A stretch of DNA of 64,000 nt, from assembly GCA_002839855.1 (NCBI GenBank), contig PGYV01000002.1, forward strand, positions 187,191 through 251,190, given 5' to 3'. The translations under genes and the position numbers were made by a program. A model generated the notes under the pieces. That model was not told the origin of the DNA. It saw nothing but the letters and a program-made list of their open reading frames with translations, and searched no databases. This DNA is from Candidatus Goldiibacteriota bacterium HGW-Goldbacteria-1 (GTDB lineage: Bacteria; Oederibacteriota; PGYV01). Positions 35,832 to 44,899 of this stretch are shown in pieces (the stretch's first letter is position 1; each line of letters begins with the position of its first letter).

Positions 35832-37349
35832 ATGGAAAAATTTCATTATCCCGCAATAAGATTAAAACAATTTAATACCGAATTATACCTAACAAGTCTT
35901 TCTGCTGAAAGTGTAGCATATTTAGTTAATCAAAAATCATTAATCGTCGACAAATATCAAAGAGGCGAAGAAGATTCTTATCAAAGGAACGAAGATCATA
36001 GTAAGATTAGAGAACTTGCTGACTTTTTAAGATTATATAAGAATGATGATATTGTAAAGCCGATTTTGCCAGCATCAATCATCATTAATGTCCCCGACAG
36101 TTCTAACCTAACTTTTGATGAAAAAAACGGCCAAATTATTCTTGATAAAAAAGCAAAATTGAATATCGTAGATGGGCAGCATCGAGTCAAGGCTGTTTGT
36201 AAAGCTTATAGCGATGGAATCGCAGATGATTTCGAAGTACCAGTTACATTTATCAAAGGGTTAAAACGCATTCATGAAGCGGCTCAGTTTTTAATTATCA
36301 ACGTTAAACAAAAACAAGTTAGAACCGATTTAACCATGACCATATTGCATGAAATGAATGTACAAACGAACCAACTTGCAACGAAATTGAGAAAAATACT
36401 TAAAGTAGATGGATGGCAGATTGAAGCGACCGCCATCGCTATTGATGTAAATACCAGGCAAAGAAGTCCATGGTTTAATTTAATAATGAGGCCCAATGAA
36501 TCAAAACAATCATTGAAAGAACTAGGGGTAAAATGGGTACCTATCAAACAGGCTTCATTTGTCGATTCACTCAGAAGATTTTGCGCTACAAATACTTCTA
36601 AAACGCTCGAGGAAAAGATCGCATTTTTAATTAAAACATGGAATTATCTTAAAAAAGAATACGCCCCTTCATTTGATTGCGAGACTGGGAATAATTATAT
36701 GTTAACCAAAGGAACCGCGATAGGGCCAATACATATTTTTATGAGTTTGATGTATTCCATGGAAACCTGTGGTTTGTATGAAAATATCGAAGAAGTAATG
36801 ACAACGTTTGTAAAAAAATATCCGTTAGAATTCTGGGAAAAGGGAAGCAAACACGCAGGATCATGGGGCACTTCGCAAAAAGAATATTATACACACGCAA
36901 AAGAAATTTCTGAAGTAATGTTTCCGGAATTGTATTCTTTTTGGAACTCGGATTTATTAGAACATTATAGAAAAAAAGATTTAGTTGATGATGAAGTTCT
37001 TAATAGTATTGAGCATCTAATGGATCCTTTTTCGCTGAAACCATATACGGAAATAGAAGAATACATTAAAAACGATGTATCTGGTATATATTTATTAATA
37101 AATAAAAAACGAAATAAACTGAATATGTATGTTGGGCAAGCCGAAAGCATAAAGGACAGAGTTGCTGGTCATAATAGAGATTTCCTTGCTTTTAATTTCA
37201 TCACTGTTAACGGCGAAGATCTAGACACGAGCGAAGCGCTCGTATATCATTTGATTAACAAAGAGTTTAGAACAAATACAATACATCCTCCTACTAAAAA
37301 ATGTGAATTTTGCGAACACGATAAAAAACATAAGTCTAAGAAGAAATAA
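35832..37349 (+). CDS. DGQHR-domain protein fused to a C-terminal GIY-YIG nuclease
   Basis: ATG 35832 follows GGAGG at ten bases. The 505-residue protein has the DGQHR/DndB-like ParB-Srx fold in its N-terminal half: a DKYQRGEEDSYQRNEDHSKI segment and NIVDGQHRVKAV with DGQHR at residues 114-118. A helical middle (residues about 180-400) links to a GIY-YIG-like domain: GIYLLI (from about 418), MYVGQAESIKDRVAGHN (about 432-448, with the expected Arg) and SEALVYHLI (Glu near 466). The C-terminus is Cys/His/Lys-rich (KKCEFCEHDKKHKSKKK). DGQHR proteins occur in DNA phosphorothioation systems, and related DUF262/DGQR proteins fused to nucleases (SspE, GmrSD) are restriction factors. A DNA-sensing nuclease is inferred; the fusion itself is unfamiliar to me. 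Confidence 0.75.
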   Translation: MEKFHYPAIRLKQFNTELYLTSLSAESVAYLVNQKSLIVDKYQRGEEDSYQRNEDHSKIRELADFLRLYKNDDIVKPILPASIIINVPDSSNLTFDEKNGQIILDKKAKLNIVDGQHRVKAVCKAYSDGIADDFEVPVTFIKGLKRIHEAAQFLIINVKQKQVRTDLTMTILHEMNVQTNQLATKLRKILKVDGWQIEATAIAIDVNTRQRSPWFNLIMRPNESKQSLKELGVKWVPIKQASFVDSLRRFCATNTSKTLEEKIAFLIKTWNYLKKEYAPSFDCETGNNYMLTKGTAIGPIHIFMSLMYSMETCGLYENIEEVMTTFVKKYPLEFWEKGSKHAGSWGTSQKEYYTHAKEISEVMFPELYSFWNSDLLEHYRKKDLVDDEVLNSIEHLMDPFSLKPYTEIEEYIKNDVSGIYLLINKKRNKLNMYVGQAESIKDRVAGHNRDFLAFNFITVNGEDLDTSEALVYHLINKEFRTNTIHPPTKKCEFCEHDKKHKSKKK

Positions 37350-37456
37350 TTTTCAATCATTAAATTGATCGGATACTATTAACGAAATTACCAGTTAAAG
37401 TAATATCTGTGCCGGACATTAAAAAAGAAAGTAAATTTATTGTTTGATTTTTCTTA

Positions 37457-37705
37457 CGGAATGCAATCTGGGGCTTTGCGGGGAAGGGTTGGGTTAAAAA
37501 AGCGTTTTAAGCTATAAACAGTTAAGCAAAAGCAATTTGACCTTTTGACCGGGTGGATAGTTAAAAATAATCTACTACCGCGGGCTGAAGACCCGCGTCT
37601 ACCAGATCCAAACCAATCCTACAAGCAATCGAGATGCCTTGCCCTTGCTTCCGTTCCTCTGTGCATCTGTCCCTCCGTCCCTCCGGTCTTACGGCTTTCA
37701 TAAAA
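37457..37705. repeat. Composite intergenic repeats before hppA
   Basis: In order: a fragment resembling leaders B/C (GGGGCTTTGCGGGGAAGGG, 37472-37490), TTTTAAGCTATAAACAGTTA (37503-37522), a REP-like hairpin CCGCGGGCTGAAGACCCGCG (37578-37597), and CTGTCCCTCCGTCCCTCC (37667-37684). The module order is the same as at 26.45-26.81 kb. I see no gene between 37350 and 37806. Confidence 0.7.
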
Positions 37706-37710
37706 ATCCC

Positions 37711-37738
37711 TTTACAAAATCAATTTTTTCTGTAAAAT
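37711..37738 (+). promoter_or_regulatory. Candidate promoter for hppA
   Basis: TTTACA (37711-37716) and TAAAAT (37733-37738) are separated by 16 bp. Confidence 0.5.
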
Positions 37739-37806
37739 ACTCCGAAAGTGTTTTTCTGCGCTAAAACTGTGTTTTATAAACACTATACTTCTTGAAGGAG
37801 GAACAG

Positions 37807-40101
37807 ATGGAAAACATCGCACTAAGCCCGTTGACAGGTTCAGAACTCAACATGATCTGGATCATCTGGGGCATCGCTCTTGTGGCAATTGTGTACGGAT
37901 TTATCCTGATGAAAGAAATCAATGCAAAAGATTCAGGAACAGCCAAAATGATCGAAATTAATAACGCGATCATGGAAGGCGCAAACGCTTATCTTGCAAG
38001 GCAGTTTAAGACAGTTGCATTACTTGTTGTAGTTCTGGCAGTGGTTCTTTATTTCACAGGTACTGCGGCAGACCCGGCAGTAAACCTTGGAAGGGCAATT
38101 GCTTTTGTACTTGGTGCAACAGCATCGGCTCTTACAGGATTCATGGGAATGAGAATGGCAGTTAAAGGAAACGTAAGGGTTGCAGCGGCATCTTTAAAAG
38201 GCAAAGTGGAAGCGCTTACAATCGCGTTCAGGACAGGCGCTATTGCAGGTATGTTCACAATCGGACTTGGCCTTCTTGGCGCGACAACAATATTCCTTAT
38301 CTATAAAGAAAACCTTTCCGAAGTCCTTGTAGGATTCGGATTCGGCGGATGCTTGCTTGCCATGTTCATGAGGGTAGGCGGCGGAATATACACAAAGGCA
38401 GCTGACGTTGGTGCTGACCTTGTTGGTAAAGTAGAAAAGAACATACCTGAAGACGATCCCAGGAACGCGGCTACAATCGCGGATAACGTTGGCGACAACG
38501 TAGGCGATTGCGCGGGTATGGCAGCAGACATATTTGAATCATACGAAGTAACACTTGTTGCTTCCATGGTTCTTGGCGCCACAGTATTCGGAAACATGGG
38601 TGTTATTTTCCCGCTTCTTCTCCGCGCTGTCGGTGTTATCACTTCAATCATCGGAACATATTTTGTAAGGGCAAAAAATGACAACGAACCGGCTATGAGG
38701 CCTATCAACAGGGGCTTTATAGTTTCTTCAGTACTTTCAATAATCGGTTTTGCGATACTTACAGTAATGTATGTACAGGGAAGCATCTTCAACATCATGT
38801 CCACGGACGCAAAGTGGGCAAATGTTCTTGCGGCAAACCCGGACGCCAATGTTATTCTGGCGTGGAAGCTTTTTGGAATCACCACAATCGGTATCTTCCT
38901 GTCATTCGCTATTTCCGCAATGACGGAATACTTTACATCAACAGAAACCAAACCTGTTCAGGAAATCGCGAAAGCGACCCTTACAGGCCCTGCAACAACA
39001 ATCCTTTCCGGAACTGCTGAAGGAATGGAAAGCAGCGTATGGGCAATTCTTTCCATCGCTGTGGCAATTGCTTCTTCAATACTTGTATTCGCCATCAACC
39101 CGATAGGCGAAGGAATTCTTATTGTTGAACAGACACTTTACGGTGTATCGCTTCTTGGACTTGGTATGTTGACAATAACGGGTATCATTGTTGCTGAAGA
39201 CACATACGGCCCTATTTCTGACAACGCTCAGGGCGTTGGCGAAATGGCAAAGCTTCCTGAAAAGGCACGTAAGGTTCTTGACGAACTTGACGCTGTTGGT
39301 AACTCCACAAAGGCTATCACAAAAGGTTTTGCAATCGCGACTGCTGTTATCGCGGCTGTTTCACTTTTTGGTTCTTACAAAGAAATCACCGGAATGCATT
39401 ACATCGACATAAGCAGCCCTATGGTTCTTATCGGATTGCTTGTCGGCGGCGCGGTACCGTTCCTGTTCAGCTCGCTTTTAATCAGGGCTGTTGGAAGGGC
39501 GGCGTTCCTTGTTGTTAATGAAGTTCGCAGGCAGTTTAGGGAAATAAAGGGCATTATGTCAGGAAAAGCAAAACCGGAATACGGCAAAGTTGTTGACATC
39601 TGTACAACAGCGGCTTTAAAAGAACTTGTCGGACCGGGGCTTATCGCTCTTCTTATGCCTGTTATAGTTGGTTTCTTATTTAAGGCTGAAGGACTTGGCG
39701 GATATCTGGCCGGCGTTATCGTTGTGGGTCAGCTTCTTGCCGTGTACCTGTCCAATTCGGGCGGCGCATGGGACAATGCCAAGAAATTCATTGAACAGGG
39801 CAATTACGGCGGCAAAGGTTCCGATGCTCACAGAGCAGCGGTTATCGGCGACACAGTAGGAGACCCGTTCAAAGACACAGCAGGACCGGCGTTAAACCCG
39901 CTTATCAAGGTTATGAACCTTGTGGCTATTCTTATAGCGCCTCTTATCATCAAGAATCCGGGATACGGCCCGCAGGTTATAATAGTTGTTGTAATCTGCC
40001 TTGCAATCATCGGCACAGCCTTGTTCTTTTCCAAAAGGTCTGATGACAGCGGAATAGCTGATGAAGTTGCAAAAACAGTAAGCAAAGGCAAAAAGAAATA
40101 A
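37807..40101 (+). CDS. hppA: Membrane pyrophosphatase, K+-independent (H+-translocating) type
   Basis: ATG 37807 follows GAAGGAGGAACAG. The 764-residue protein has about 16 transmembrane helices and the M-PPase catalytic signatures [40 protein letters not shown] and [20 protein letters not shown], whose Asp residues bind Mg-PPi. At the K+-dependence site the sequence is [10 protein letters not shown]: Lys and Thr at the positions equivalent to 460 and 463, as in K+-independent H+-pumping enzymes, whereas Na+-pumping forms carry Ala there. It hydrolyses PPi to build a proton gradient. It is transcribed alone, with a terminator at 40126-40157. Confidence 0.95.
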   Translation: MENIALSPLTGSELNMIWIIWGIALVAIVYGFILMKEINAKDSGTAKMIEINNAIMEGANAYLARQFKTVALLVVVLAVVLYFTGTAADPAVNLGRAIAFVLGATASALTGFMGMRMAVKGNVRVAAASLKGKVEALTIAFRTGAIAGMFTIGLGLLGATTIFLIYKENLSEVLVGFGFGGCLLAMFMRVGGGIYTKAADVGADLVGKVEKNIPEDDPRNAATIADNVGDNVGDCAGMAADIFESYEVTLVASMVLGATVFGNMGVIFPLLLRAVGVITSIIGTYFVRAKNDNEPAMRPINRGFIVSSVLSIIGFAILTVMYVQGSIFNIMSTDAKWANVLAANPDANVILAWKLFGITTIGIFLSFAISAMTEYFTSTETKPVQEIAKATLTGPATTILSGTAEGMESSVWAILSIAVAIASSILVFAINPIGEGILIVEQTLYGVSLLGLGMLTITGIIVAEDTYGPISDNAQGVGEMAKLPEKARKVLDELDAVGNSTKAITKGFAIATAVIAAVSLFGSYKEITGMHYIDISSPMVLIGLLVGGAVPFLFSSLLIRAVGRAAFLVVNEVRRQFREIKGIMSGKAKPEYGKVVDICTTAALKELVGPGLIALLMPVIVGFLFKAEGLGGYLAGVIVVGQLLAVYLSNSGGAWDNAKKFIEQGNYGGKGSDAHRAAVIGDTVGDPFKDTAGPALNPLIKVMNLVAILIAPLIIKNPGYGPQVIIVVVICLAIIGTALFFSKRSDDSGIADEVAKTVSKGKKK

Positions 40102-40125
40102 ACGGGATTTTTTCCGTAAGTAATA

Positions 40126-40157
40126 GAAAAAGGGCCGGTGCAAACCGGCCCTTTTTC
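40126..40157 (+). terminator. Rho-independent terminator after hppA
   Basis: AAAAAGGGCCGGT pairs with ACCGGCCCTTTTT around a short GCAA loop. Confidence 0.93.
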
Positions 40158-40219
40158 ATTAACACGCATTTATCTGTAAGCACGCCTGTTTTTTCGGCAG
40201 ATTAACCGGAGGTATTATA

Positions 40220-41320
40220 ATGGAAGTAGGAATAGTAGGGCTGCCAAATGTGGGCAAATCCACGACATTTAATGTATTAACAAAGACCAAAGGTGCCCAG
40301 GTTGCCAATTATGAATTCTGCACAATTGAACCCAATGTGGGAATTGTGGCGGTGCCGGACAAACGCCTTGATTTTTTATTTAACCTTTACAATGACGGGA
40401 AAACCAAACTGGTTCCCGCTTCATTTAAATTTGTAGATATCGCCGGCCTTGTAAAAGGCGCAAGCAAAGGCGAAGGGCTGGGCAACAAATTCCTTGGCAA
40501 TATCAGGGAAGTGGACGCTATAGCGCACGTGGTAAGGGTCTTTACCGACCAGAACGTGGTGCGCACCACAGGCAAGCTTGACCCCATAGGCGACATAGAA
40601 ACCATAGAAACAGAACTTATGCTTGCCGACCTTGAAAGCGTTACAAAAGGCTTTCAGAAAAATGAAAGGGCTGCAAAATCCGGCAATGATAAAGAAGCGT
40701 TAAAAAAATACGAAGCGCTTAAAAAGGTAAAAGACACCCTTGAAAAAGGCATGCCCGCGTCCTCAATTGGACTGACACCCGAAGAAAAACTTCAGGTTAA
40801 AGAACTGGGTTTAATGACGCTAAAACCAATGCTGTATGTTTTAAACACGGACGAGGATAAAATAGAAAACTTTGAAAAAAACTTTCCGGAATTAACCGAT
40901 TACATAAAAAAGAGAAAAGCCGAATACGCCGTTATTTCCGCCAGGATAGAATCTGAAATGATGGAATTAGGCGAAGAAGAACGCGCTGACTACTTAAAAG
41001 AGCTTGGATTTGAATACAAAGGCTTTGACGAATTTATTACGCACGCTTACAATCTGCTGGATTTAATAACATTTTTCACATCCGGCGCGGATGAATGCCG
41101 CGCATGGCCCATTCTGCGCAATTCCAGGGCGGAAGAAGCCGCGGGCAAGATACACTCTGACATTCAAAGGGGTTTCATACGCGCGGAAGTGATGAAGTTT
41201 GAAGAGTTTAAAGATGTCAAAGATGATTTAAAGATGAAAGAAAAGGGCCTTGTAAGAAGCGAAGGCAGGGATTACATAATGCAGGACGGGGATATAGTTT
41301 ATTTTAAGTTTAATGTTTAG
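40220..41320 (+). CDS. ychF: Redox-regulated ATPase YchF (OLA1 family)
   Basis: The 366-residue protein has the Obg-like P-loop [12 protein letters not shown] at residues 7-18, the family-specific [15 protein letters not shown] switch region, [20 protein letters not shown], and the non-canonical NTDE-type G4 segment that gives ATP preference. The C-terminal TGS domain ([35 protein letters not shown]) is complete. YchF binds ribosomes and modulates translation and stress responses. GGAGG precedes the ATG. Confidence 0.95.
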   Translation: MEVGIVGLPNVGKSTTFNVLTKTKGAQVANYEFCTIEPNVGIVAVPDKRLDFLFNLYNDGKTKLVPASFKFVDIAGLVKGASKGEGLGNKFLGNIREVDAIAHVVRVFTDQNVVRTTGKLDPIGDIETIETELMLADLESVTKGFQKNERAAKSGNDKEALKKYEALKKVKDTLEKGMPASSIGLTPEEKLQVKELGLMTLKPMLYVLNTDEDKIENFEKNFPELTDYIKKRKAEYAVISARIESEMMELGEEERADYLKELGFEYKGFDEFITHAYNLLDLITFFTSGADECRAWPILRNSRAEEAAGKIHSDIQRGFIRAEVMKFEEFKDVKDDLKMKEKGLVRSEGRDYIMQDGDIVYFKFNV

Positions 41321-41352
41321 ATTATGCGGCCTTGATTATTGCGGGAGGGCAG

Positions 41353-41910
41353 ATGAATTTTGCGGTAAAAGCCATAATCCCGGCGGTTTTAGCGGCGTTT
41401 CTTCTTAACGGATGCGCCGGCATTCCGGCCGGAGTTTATGAAACAAGCAGGTATAAAAAGGGAAAAAGTTTTTATAAAACAGCCGTTATTCTTGTGACAA
41501 AAGCGGATGACAGTTATTATGTGCCTTCCGGGGGCGAAATAAACGGCATTAAATGGCTTATTAAAGACGGCCTTATAGAGCAGAAAGTTTTTCCGGTTGT
41601 TTTAGAATACAAAAAAGGCATAAAAGACGCTGACCTGCTTATCCACGTTTCAATTCAGGAAATTAAATCACAGGGATTAAATCTTTACTATGAGTTTGTA
41701 AGAGTCGGAAATGTAAAAGACGTAAACGCCAAGATGAAAGTGGAATTCATAGATGTAAAAACAAGGATGCCTGTGTCTGAAATAACAGTGGATAAAGGCA
41801 TGCCTTCGGGCGAAAAATATCATTCTGATGCCATTAAAGGGCTGTTATCTGACGCGGCAAATGATATTATCAGCTACATAAAAAACTATATACAGGAATC
41901 CGGTGTTTAA
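41353..41910 (+). CDS. Lipoprotein of unknown function
   Basis: ATG 41353 follows GGGAGGG; the ATG at 41332 overlaps that site. The signal peptide ends in a good lipobox (LLNGC). The 185-residue protein has a mixed alpha/beta pattern: YKTAVILVTKADDSYYVP, DADLLIHVSIQEIKSQG, VNAKMKVEFIDVKTRMPVSE, and a C-terminal helix AANDIISYIKNYI. The layout resembles small outer-membrane assembly lipoproteins (DUF4410/DUF799-like), but no family can be named with confidence. It lies just after ychF and may be co-transcribed. Confidence 0.6.
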   Translation: MNFAVKAIIPAVLAAFLLNGCAGIPAGVYETSRYKKGKSFYKTAVILVTKADDSYYVPSGGEINGIKWLIKDGLIEQKVFPVVLEYKKGIKDADLLIHVSIQEIKSQGLNLYYEFVRVGNVKDVNAKMKVEFIDVKTRMPVSEITVDKGMPSGEKYHSDAIKGLLSDAANDIISYIKNYIQESGV

Positions 41911-41970
41911 TTTCACACAAGCGCCCGTAATTCTGCGATTAAGGCTGTAAAACTTTTCTGAAATTTTTCC

Positions 41971-41998
41971 TTGAAATCATTTTCAATCCGAATATAAT
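41971..41998 (+). promoter_or_regulatory. sigma70-like promoter for the 42048 gene
   Basis: TTGAAA (41971-41976) and TATAAT (41993-41998) are separated by 16 bp. Confidence 0.65.
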
Positions 41999-42047
41999 AA
42001 TAAAAACGGGAATTAAAGGGGAGATGCCAGCAATTATAGGAGGGTTT

Positions 42048-43625
42048 ATGAAAAAAAAGCAATTGCTTGTGTTATTATCTGTTATTTTTCTTTTTGTTTT
42101 TATATCCTGCAGTAAAAAAGCAAGCCCCACATCTCCTGTAGCCGAACCTACAACACCTCCCGTTTCAGCTACTGTAACTGAAACTGATTTGGGCACGTTA
42201 ACAGCAACCCCGACTGTTACAATTACAGCGCCGGACGCAACTGTTACCGTTACATCAACCCTTCCGGAAAACACACGGACGGCAACAGCCACATTAACGG
42301 CATCACCGACTTTAACCGCAACCGATATCATACTATCCTCAACTGCAAGCGCGACTGCCACGGCAACATTAACAGCAACCGATATCATACCGTCCTCAAC
42401 GCCAAGCGCGACTGCCACGGCAACACTCCCTGAAAATACCTATACTTCTACCGTGACACAGACCGCGACAGGTACTTTAACGGGGACAATGACAAATACG
42501 ATGACGCTTACCGATACAATAGAAGAAACACCCACTTTAACAGCCACAATTACAATCACGCCCACTGCCACGGTAACCGTCACTTTGACAGCCACTCCTT
42601 TGCCTGTATGGGCTGATTTTGGGACAAATCCCGTAAGTTCAGATATGGGCGGCATGCCTGTTTTAAGAAATTACAGTTCGCAGTTCTACCTTTTATATAT
42701 TGACGGCGCGCAGGGCGGAAAATTAAGCGCAAAGTATCATAATGGATTTGCCTGGGGTTCAGCAGGCGACGGAATATCGTCGGATGTGGCGTCCTATCCA
42801 AGCATGGAATTAAGTTCCGGCGATATGTACTGCGCTTACGCGCAGCTTGGCAAAGTATATTTCAAAAGAAAGCTTGCTTTAACCTGGCAGGCGGAATATC
42901 AGATATCGGACGGCAATGCAAATTATCCGGATATTTTTGTTTACAGCGGCACAAGCCAGTATATATCATACAGGGATGAATACGGGGCTGCTGCGGGAAA
43001 AGCTTCGCTTAAGACAGGGCAGGGAAGCGCGTGGTCGCTTGTCGGCCTTTCGGGATTCAACACGGTTGCGGTAAAAGATACGGACGTTGTTGTAGCATCT
43101 GGCGCTGTGCCTTATGTGGCGTGCCAGGAAGAAACCGGAAATGTTCTGGGCAAAGTGGAGGTAATGACATACAACGGCGCGTCCTGGTCACAGGTTGGCA
43201 CCACAATTACCGCGCGCACCGGATGTAATATAGATATGGTTTACGGCGGCGGTTATTTATACCTTGCTTACGCCGCGCCGCAGAGCCCTTATCCCGTGCA
43301 GGTAATAAGATCAAGCGGGGGTGCATGGACGCCGGTGGGCGGAATTGTAAATAATGTAGAGGCAGCGGATATATCCCTTTCGTATGATGTATATCAGGGA
43401 ACCATTAATGTGGCCTTTACGGATGTTTCATCTTCCAATTCAGGCAAGGCGTTTGCATGGAACGGCGTTTCATGGAACCAGATAGGCGGCATATTCAATG
43501 ATAATATTAGCACCAGCAGCGCAATTTTCCCGTCGCTTAATGTTTATAACGGAGTTCCGTATGTGGCCTTTAAGGATACAGGAACCCTGCATAACGGGAA
43601 GATTGTGACAAGAGTATACCGATAG
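42048..43625 (+). CDS. Thr-rich lipoprotein with beta-propeller-like domain
   Basis: ATG 42048 follows AGGAGGG; the first in-frame ATG at 42024 has no ribosome-binding site. The lipobox is FISC near residue 17. Residues about 25-185 are a Thr/Ala/Pro linker that includes a 19-residue tandem repeat (ATDIIPSSTPSATATATL). The remaining roughly 340 residues form repeated blades of about 50 residues with motifs such as YPSMELSSGDMYCAYAQLGK, YPDIFVYSGTSQYISYRDEY and FPSLNVYNGVPYVAFKDTG, the look of a beta-propeller of six or so blades. It is probably displayed at the cell surface. It is the fourth protein in the window with this linker type. Confidence 0.7.
   Translation: MKKKQLLVLLSVIFLFVFISCSKKASPTSPVAEPTTPPVSATVTETDLGTLTATPTVTITAPDATVTVTSTLPENTRTATATLTASPTLTATDIILSSTASATATATLTATDIIPSSTPSATATATLPENTYTSTVTQTATGTLTGTMTNTMTLTDTIEETPTLTATITITPTATVTVTLTATPLPVWADFGTNPVSSDMGGMPVLRNYSSQFYLLYIDGAQGGKLSAKYHNGFAWGSAGDGISSDVASYPSMELSSGDMYCAYAQLGKVYFKRKLALTWQAEYQISDGNANYPDIFVYSGTSQYISYRDEYGAAAGKASLKTGQGSAWSLVGLSGFNTVAVKDTDVVVASGAVPYVACQEETGNVLGKVEVMTYNGASWSQVGTTITARTGCNIDMVYGGGYLYLAYAAPQSPYPVQVIRSSGGAWTPVGGIVNNVEAADISLSYDVYQGTINVAFTDVSSSNSGKAFAWNGVSWNQIGGIFNDNISTSSAIFPSLNVYNGVPYVAFKDTGTLHNGKIVTRVYR
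42318..42431 (+). repeat. 57-bp tandem repeat in the Thr-rich linker
   Basis: Two units of 57 bp beginning GCAACCGATATCATAC at 42318 and 42375 are nearly identical and encode a 19-residue repeat. Confidence 0.85.
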
Positions 43626-43743
43626 ATTAAAATGCGTAATAAAGGCCAAACAAGTTCATTTTATATATGTTGTTTTCCGTAAAGCCAAATTTGAATTTCA
43701 GGCCGGCTTGTATTTTTTGATTATTAATAATTATAAATATCGG

Positions 43744-43813
43744 CCGTTTTAAAAATCAAACTTGACAAAATACTTTGGCTGTGTTTTCATATTAAAACGG
43801 GTAATTAAAACGG
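43744..43813. promoter_or_regulatory. Promoter region of the 43833 lipoprotein with operator-like half-sites
   Basis: TTGACA at 43762-43767 is a consensus -35; the -10 is weak (TTTCAT at 43785-43790). ATTAAAACGG occurs twice (43791-43800, 43804-43813) and CCGTTTTAAA, its inverted form, at 43744-43753. ATTAAAACG is exactly half of the perfect palindrome at 7407-7422. Confidence 0.4.
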
Positions 43814-43832
43814 TCAATATGGAGGATTTTTT

Positions 43833-44231
43833 ATGCATAAAAAAATATTTCTGCTTTTTATAGCGCTCTTACTTATTGCTTTTATGGGCGTTGGATGCAA
43901 AGGCAAAAGGTCGGTAAGGGTTGTAATTGAACACCCGTACTGGTGGGAAGCGAACATGATTAAGGGAGACACACTTACGCCAAATTTTTCTGATAATGAG
44001 ACCAGAACATATCAGCTTGGTGATTATAAGTCCAAACTTACCGTTAAAGCGTGGCAGACTGACGCTGATCCAAATACCAAGCAGGCAAGGCTTTACATAA
44101 AAATAATAGAAGATTACGCGCCGGGATTTCTGTATCTTGAATCTTCGGAAGTGAAAGATGAAATATCAACTGAAGAACATATGTTTCCCATACAGGCAAT
44201 GTATGATTTTGGCAGCAAGGATAACGAATAA
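43833..44231 (+). CDS. Small lipoprotein of unknown function
   Basis: The signal peptide ends in the lipobox MGVGC. The mature part of about 110 residues begins KGKRSVRVVIEHPYWWEANM and contains YKSKLTVKAWQTDADPNTKQ and ARLYIKIIEDYAPGFLYLES, which suggests a compact beta-rich fold. No family is recognised. TGGAGG precedes the ATG. It has its own promoter region; the next gene has a separate candidate promoter. Confidence 0.65.
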   Translation: MHKKIFLLFIALLLIAFMGVGCKGKRSVRVVIEHPYWWEANMIKGDTLTPNFSDNETRTYQLGDYKSKLTVKAWQTDADPNTKQARLYIKIIEDYAPGFLYLESSEVKDEISTEEHMFPIQAMYDFGSKDNE

Positions 44232-44256
44232 CCTTTTAAAATAACGCTAAAACGGG

Positions 44257-44285
44257 TTGACTATTGGATTTTTTCATGTTATTTT
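44257..44285 (+). promoter_or_regulatory. Candidate promoter for the 44318 gene
   Basis: TTGACT (44257-44262) and TATTTT (44280-44285) are separated by 17 bp. Confidence 0.4.
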
Positions 44286-44317
44286 GGATGTCAATTATTT
44301 AATTTCAGGAGGATTTT

Positions 44318-44809
44318 ATGAAAAGACGCGCTGTCGCGCTGTTTCTTGCGCTTACTATTCTTGTAGTTCCGGCTTCCGCAATTTTTGCGGCAAATGATTA
44401 TGTAATTGATGAAGTGGTAATTGAACCCAAAGACCCGATTTTAGCGACTGTTGTCGCTTTTGGGCCCGGGCTTTTAGTCCACGGCTGGGGGCAGTTTTAC
44501 AGCGAAAATTATAAAATGGGGCTTTTATTCACGGGAATAGAGATATTATCAATAGGCGCAATGACTTTTGGATATATTCAGAACACTAATCCGGAAATGC
44601 TCCGTATATACGGCGGAAATTTAGATGAAGTAAGAAGGGGCGGAGCCCTTGTATTTGCTTTTGGAATCGCGATGTTTCTTGGAACATGGCTTGCCGACAT
44701 AGTGCTTGCCGGGCCTGCCGCGGAACAGTACAATAAAGAACACAATCTGGAGTTCAGGCTTCAGCAGGAATCGTACGCGCCGTCCCTGATGTATTCATAT
44801 AAATTCTAA
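44318..44809 (+). CDS. Exported membrane protein with GWGQFY motif (DUF5683-like)
   Basis: A signal peptide (cleavage near IFAAN) precedes an extracytoplasmic stretch and two hydrophobic segments (MGLLFTGIEILSIGAMTFGY and GALVFAFGIAMFLGTWLADI). The motif GLLVHGWGQFYSENYKMG is typical of DUF5683-like proteins, in which a Gly-x-GQ-x-Y turn precedes the first helix. The final residues (SLMYSYKF, ending in Phe) would suit an outer-membrane strand. Function unknown. AGGAGG precedes the ATG. Confidence 0.55.
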   Translation: MKRRAVALFLALTILVVPASAIFAANDYVIDEVVIEPKDPILATVVAFGPGLLVHGWGQFYSENYKMGLLFTGIEILSIGAMTFGYIQNTNPEMLRIYGGNLDEVRRGGALVFAFGIAMFLGTWLADIVLAGPAAEQYNKEHNLEFRLQQESYAPSLMYSYKF

Positions 44810-44835
44810 TTATTAACTGTAATTTAAAATAATAA

Positions 44836-44873
44836 TAAAAGACGGCCCCGCTTAACTGCGGCGCCGTCTTTTA
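44836..44873 (+). terminator. Rho-independent terminator
   Basis: AAAAGACGGC pairs with GCCGTCTTTT, with inner CCGC/GCGG pairing, just before aspS. Confidence 0.88.
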
Positions 44874-44899
44874 CATTTAAAAAAGGAAGTGGTAAAGAA

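Noticed and set aside
35696-35875. 59-codon frame (MTFEITLRKS...) between the promoter and start of the DGQHR gene
   Set aside because: The nearest ribosome-binding site is about 15 bases away and the frame overlaps the real gene start out of phase; a leader peptide is possible but unsupported.
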